Part shown: positions 12,781 to 13,106 of the stretch, in pieces | Layout of the letters: the number at the start of each line of letters is the position of its first letter | How positions within the stretch are numbered: position 1 is the first letter of the stretch | Program-made: the position numbers and the translations under genes | Notes under the pieces: generated by a model | What the model was told of the DNA's origin: nothing | The model's database searches: none | What the model saw: only the letters and a program-made list of their open reading frames with translations | NCBI GenBank assembly: GCA_964404765.1 | Contig: CAYOLL010000165.1 | Location: forward strand, 1 to 13,106 | Reading direction: 5' to 3' | Length of the DNA stretch: 13,106 nucleotides | From: CAYOLL01 sp964404765 [NCBI: uncultured Gemmatimonadota bacterium] | GTDB lineage: Bacteria; 4572-55

Positions 12781-12835
12781 TTTCCAAACCCGTAGCGATT
12801 CAGTATGTATAAAGAGTTGTTTGATACAGAAAGAT

Positions 12836-12864
12836 ATAATAAAGCCAACAAGGTATGATTTCAA
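12836..12864 (-). promoter_or_regulatory. Sigma-70-type promoter of the DUF4160 operon
   Basis: On the minus strand TTGAAA (12864-12859) and TATTAT (12841-12836) are exactly 17 bp apart, each one mismatch from consensus. The leader to ATG 12780 would be about 50 nt. The DUF4160 pair is the first target, and the caspase gene could be reached by read-through. Confidence 0.6.
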
Positions 12865-12882
12865 CAATTATCTAACCTGAAT

Positions 12883-12932
12883 TGAATTATTCACAAAACT
12901 TAACGCAAGCGGCGCAACCGACGCTACAGACG
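12883..12932. repeat. Direct repeat unit A with 9-bp periodicity
   Basis: GAATTATTCACAAAACTTAA is followed by four ~9-bp steps of the form NNNACGCAA/NNNGCGCAA/NNNACGCTA. The same unit recurs at 13057-13106, about 174 bp later. No coding potential is seen in 12865-13106. Confidence 0.75.
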
Positions 12933-12976
12933 CAAAATAGAAGTTTATATCTGAAAAATAAGTCGGCGCTCTATCC

Positions 12977-12998
12977 GATAGTCACCAATGCGACTATC
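12977..12998. repeat. Short inverted repeat between the direct repeats
   Basis: GATAGTC (12977-12983) pairs with GACTATC (12992-12998) around an 8-base loop. It lies between direct repeats A and B. No T-run follows, so it is not an obvious terminator. Confidence 0.5.
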
Positions 12999-13056
12999 AA
13001 TCTTAAACCCGAAGTGGTAGAAATACGCATTTAAGTTTCGGCAACAGATTATTTCC

Positions 13057-13106
13057 TGAATTATTCACAAATCTTAACGCAAACGTCGCAATTGACGCTA
13101 AAGACG
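13057..13106. repeat. Direct repeat unit B, running off the window end
   Basis: Matches 12883-12932 with scattered substitutions (GAATTATTCACAAATCTTAA, then ACGCAA, GTCGCAA, GACGCTA, AGACG steps). The window ends inside it, so more units may follow. Confidence 0.75.

Noticed and set aside
12586-12795. Plus-strand open frame opposite the DUF4160 gene
   Set aside because: The minus-strand DUF4160 signature is clear; this is its shadow.

Overview
This window is an accessory region from a bacterium that I cannot place to phylum. Signal peptides, an OmpA-like domain, a caspase/Lcl-C protein and REP-type palindromes suggest a Gram-negative environmental lineage. Most of the window is moderately GC-rich. 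Positions 3400-5800 are strikingly AT-rich and look imported from a different source.

Layout. (1) 1-2790 is the 3' part of a large DUF3686-type 'DNA repair ATPase' gene; its 5' end lies outside the window. (2) 2791-10057 is an array of small cargo modules. Between them sit partial copies of the last ~50-205 bp of that ATPase gene plus ~25 bp of its 3' flank. In order: the genuine gene end; a BrnT/BrnA-like toxin-antitoxin pair; copy 2; an AT-rich two-gene operon (tail-anchored protein plus secreted OmpA-like protein) and a REP-associated transposase remnant with REP hairpins; copy 3; a UPF0175/DUF3368 (PIN-like) pair; copy 4; a SUMF1/FGE-domain protein; a vestigial fragment and copy 5; a BrnT-led three-gene operon with a clear promoter; copy 6; then a second, truncated copy of the same promoter and brnT, cut off by the 3' end of a TPR gene. 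(3) 10058-10630 holds a VapB-like gene, a vapC stub interrupted by a REPIN/MITE-like palindromic element, and a terminator. (4) 10683-12128 (minus) is a secreted caspase-family protease with a C-terminal Lcl-C/DUF1566 domain whose last residues look like a diversity-generating-retroelement variable region. (5) 12198-12780 (minus) is a DUF4160 gene and an overlapping partner behind a good promoter. (6) 12883-13106 carries a direct repeat with internal 9-bp periodicity.

The most unusual feature is the array itself. A protein-coding gene's 3' end appears at least six times, always in the same orientation, and separates toxin-antitoxin and other accessory modules. No integrase is visible. The copies differ almost only at synonymous third positions, so each probably derives from a functional allele of the gene and arrived with its cargo. 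The right boundary is nearly constant and the left boundary varies. I read this as a cassette-accumulation hotspot at the 3' end of the ATPase gene. The mechanism (site-specific recombination, one-ended transposition or homologous import) cannot be settled from this sequence alone.
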